DNA from: an uncultured Muribaculaceae bacterium
Lineage (GTDB): Bacteria > Bacteroidota > Bacteroidia > Bacteroidales > Muribaculaceae
Reading direction: 5' to 3'
Length of the DNA: 42,358 bases
Assembly: GCA_902494515.1 (NCBI GenBank)
Contig: CABUTS010000018.1
Location: 1-42,358 of the forward strand
Position numbers and translations under genes: made by a program. Positions 40,857 through 42,358 of this stretch are shown here, piece after piece. The notes beneath the pieces were generated by a model that did not search any database, had not been told where the DNA came from, and worked only from the letters and a program-made list of their open reading frames with translations. Position 1 is the first letter of the stretch; each line of letters opens with the position of its first letter.

Positions 40857-42358
40857 TCACTCAAGGTATTGTACCCACTCTCCGAGTTTGTTTTTTCTCT
40901 TTTCCTTTGTATCTCCGTCTGACCAGGGATAGCGATTGCCGAGAACATCAAACCAATATTTCGGATATACATCTGTCCAGTGCCAGTAGATAGCCTGATT
41001 CCAATTTAATCTGTCCCATTCGTTCAGAGTGCGATACCATGTCGTCCCCGGCTGCCAGAACCAAGCTTCTACATTTTTTTGTTGTCCAGCATCCCACTGC
41101 TCACCTACTGTCCATTCATTATAATCCTCGTTAAGCCACACGCGCATCTGATGCTTATTATAATAAATATCAGGACCCCATTCAGGATGATCGGGATCAA
41201 GAGTGAATGAATATCCTGTTCTCCCTGTGGGATCAAGAAGATATTTCTTCCGGGTCTCCTTTTCAAAAAAATGGTCAAGGTTTGCTGCAGTCCGTTCGTA
41301 ATCCGTGTACACAAGCAGATACTCTTTGCCGTTGATTGACACAAACTCTCCCGGATTATCTGTCGGTCCGAGATATAATGGGACTGCTGTCTCAGGGTCG
41401 TAATAATTGCCGTTGTACCAGCATTTGTTGCCATTTGCATCCTTGCCCACAACGTAGCCGGTGAACTCTTCTTTGACAAGACCGTAATCGGGCGTTACAC
41501 TTACCGATGTGAACGGGATGACATCCACCACCATTTCGAGATTTTTGTCTATGGTGATGTTCACCACAACATTCGTATTGCGGAAAAGCGCTTTCAGATT
41601 GGGGAGAGCGACGCTGAACTCCTGTTCGGCGTCACCTTCCTTGATTTTGAGCCGCAGGGTGTACTCCTGCTCGCCGTCGGTGGCCCCGGTCTTCGGGTTC
41701 ATGCTCTCGGGGAGATAGAACTTGACGGAAGCCTTGCCGGGCTTTGCGGTAGCCTCGGTCTCGCCTGTGGGAGGATCGAGAGCGATGGGGCTGTTGTAGG
41801 TGTATGTCAGGGTCTTGTTGGCGGACCCGGGCAATTCATAATCCTTGAGCCATCCTGCGGCATTGGTTTCTTCCGGTGTGTCCGCTTCCGAGGAGGCCTC
41901 GGAGACCATTTTTAGCCAGTCGATCCATGATTTTCCGTTGAAAAGCGCCTGATTCTGCGGGGTGTCCTGCACATGGGCCATCAGGAAGTTGCGGTCGGCG
42001 TGGCTTGCGATGCTGAAGCTGTTGACCTGCACGTTTTCGCCGCGCCAGTTGGTGAAGTTGACGGTGAACTTGGTGGCCACGCGGACGATGTAGAAGGTTT
42101 CTTGAAGGACACCCTTCGCGGGGACCGTGACCTCGTATTCCGAGGACATGGGGATGTTCTTCGTGTATTTGGGTTGGAAGGAGAGGTCTTTGACAGCAAG
42201 GGCGAAGCCGTTGGTGCCTGCGGGGTATTTATCCAAGAACTGGGTGAGGGTCTGCGCGGGGGCAATGCCGGATACTCCGTCGACCTTGCTGACGGACTCC
42301 TCGTTGGCGAAGAGGAAGATATGCTTCGTCTCGCTCGGGGTAACCTTCAGGAGGATGC
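40857..42358 (-). CDS. Fimbrillin-like protein with Trp-rich C-terminus, cut by the window end
   Basis: The frame is open from the stop at 40857 to the window edge, so the N-terminus is missing and the TTG at 42236 is only an internal codon. The visible part begins LLKVTPSETKHIFLFANEES, a beta-strand pattern typical of fimbrillin domains. It continues through repeated beta motifs such as TFYIVRVATKFTVNFTNW and VVVNITIDKNLEMVVDVIPF. The last 110 residues contain 14 tryptophans and many Tyr and Asp residues. The motif YWFDVL near the end recurs as DWFDVL in the neighbouring 1040-residue lipoprotein, suggesting a shared C-terminal module. It is likely the upstream partner of that lipoprotein in a surface appendage operon. 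Confidence 0.78.
   Translation of the reverse strand, partial: ILLKVTPSETKHIFLFANEESVSKVDGVSGIAPAQTLTQFLDKYPAGTNGFALAVKDLSFQPKYTKNIPMSSEYEVTVPAKGVLQETFYIVRVATKFTVNFTNWRGENVQVNSFSIASHADRNFLMAHVQDTPQNQALFNGKSWIDWLKMVSEASSEADTPEETNAAGWLKDYELPGSANKTLTYTYNSPIALDPPTGETEATAKPGKASVKFYLPESMNPKTGATDGEQEYTLRLKIKEGDAEQEFSVALPNLKALFRNTNVVVNITIDKNLEMVVDVIPFTSVSVTPDYGLVKEEFTGYVVGKDANGNKCWYNGNYYDPETAVPLYLGPTDNPGEFVSINGKEYLLVYTDYERTAANLDHFFEKETRKKYLLDPTGRTGYSFTLDPDHPEWGPDIYYNKHQMRVWLNEDYNEWTVGEQWDAGQQKNVEAWFWQPGTTWYRTLNEWDRLNWNQAIYWHWTDVYPKYWFDVLGNRYPWSDGDTKEKRKNKLGEWVQYLE

Overview
The window looks like a chromosomal segment of a Bacteroidota bacterium, order Bacteroidales, with a GC-rich core that would fit a Muribaculaceae-like lineage. 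The evidence is indirect. Three genes or operons have a TAnnTTTG -7 element, the signature of the Bacteroidota housekeeping sigma factor. Complex I is the 11-subunit form without NuoE, NuoF and NuoG. The ATP synthase genes run atpD-C-B-E-F-H-A-G with a very short epsilon subunit. The right end encodes fimbrillin-like surface lipoproteins. No rRNA, tRNA, CRISPR array or insertion sequence was recognised.

Left part (1-5.5 kb, minus strand): a nonulosonic (sialic-type) acid gene pair, neuC then neuA, separated by a heptamer tandem array. Upstream of it is a TonB-dependent receptor followed by an uncharacterised lipoprotein. From 5.7 to 7.4 kb (plus strand) lies a three-gene unit: an ECF sigma factor, a one-helix membrane protein that is probably its anti-sigma factor, and a small CpxP/Spy-like exported protein. 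From 7.6 to 16.1 kb lie a giant alpha-2-macroglobulin-like protein with no thioester, a GHL10-type glycosyl hydrolase-like protein and ribD.

Core (16.1-34.8 kb, plus strand): one run of 18 bioenergetic genes behind a recognisable promoter. The order is nuoA, nuoB, nuoCD, nuoH, then the whole F1Fo ATP synthase operon (atpD, C, B, E, F, H, A, G), then nuoI, J, K, L, M, N. The proton pump's gene cluster is therefore split cleanly by the proton-driven ATP synthase. Only 21 bp separate nuoH from atpD, so the two machines are probably co-transcribed. Several gaps in this run carry a short tandem repeat private to that gap, usually with a small hairpin in each unit. NuoI has an Ala/Lys/Glu-rich C-terminal extension built from a near-identical 49-residue duplication.

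Right part (34.8-42.4 kb): beyond nuoN are a 41-bp-period repeat and a 51-bp palindrome, and the sequence becomes visibly AT-richer. An AAA/DUF4143-type ATPase gene (plus strand) converges on a minus-strand surface-protein operon: a fimbrillin-like protein cut by the window end, a 1040-residue fimbrial-tip-like lipoprotein, and a protein made of six helix-turn-helix-like repeats. The last two overlap by ATGA. This segment resembles an accessory locus next to the conserved energy cluster.

The strongest candidates for something new are the nuo/atp interdigitation, the family of gap-specific hairpin repeats, the NuoI tail duplication, and the six-repeat DNA-binding-like protein coupled to the fimbrial lipoprotein.
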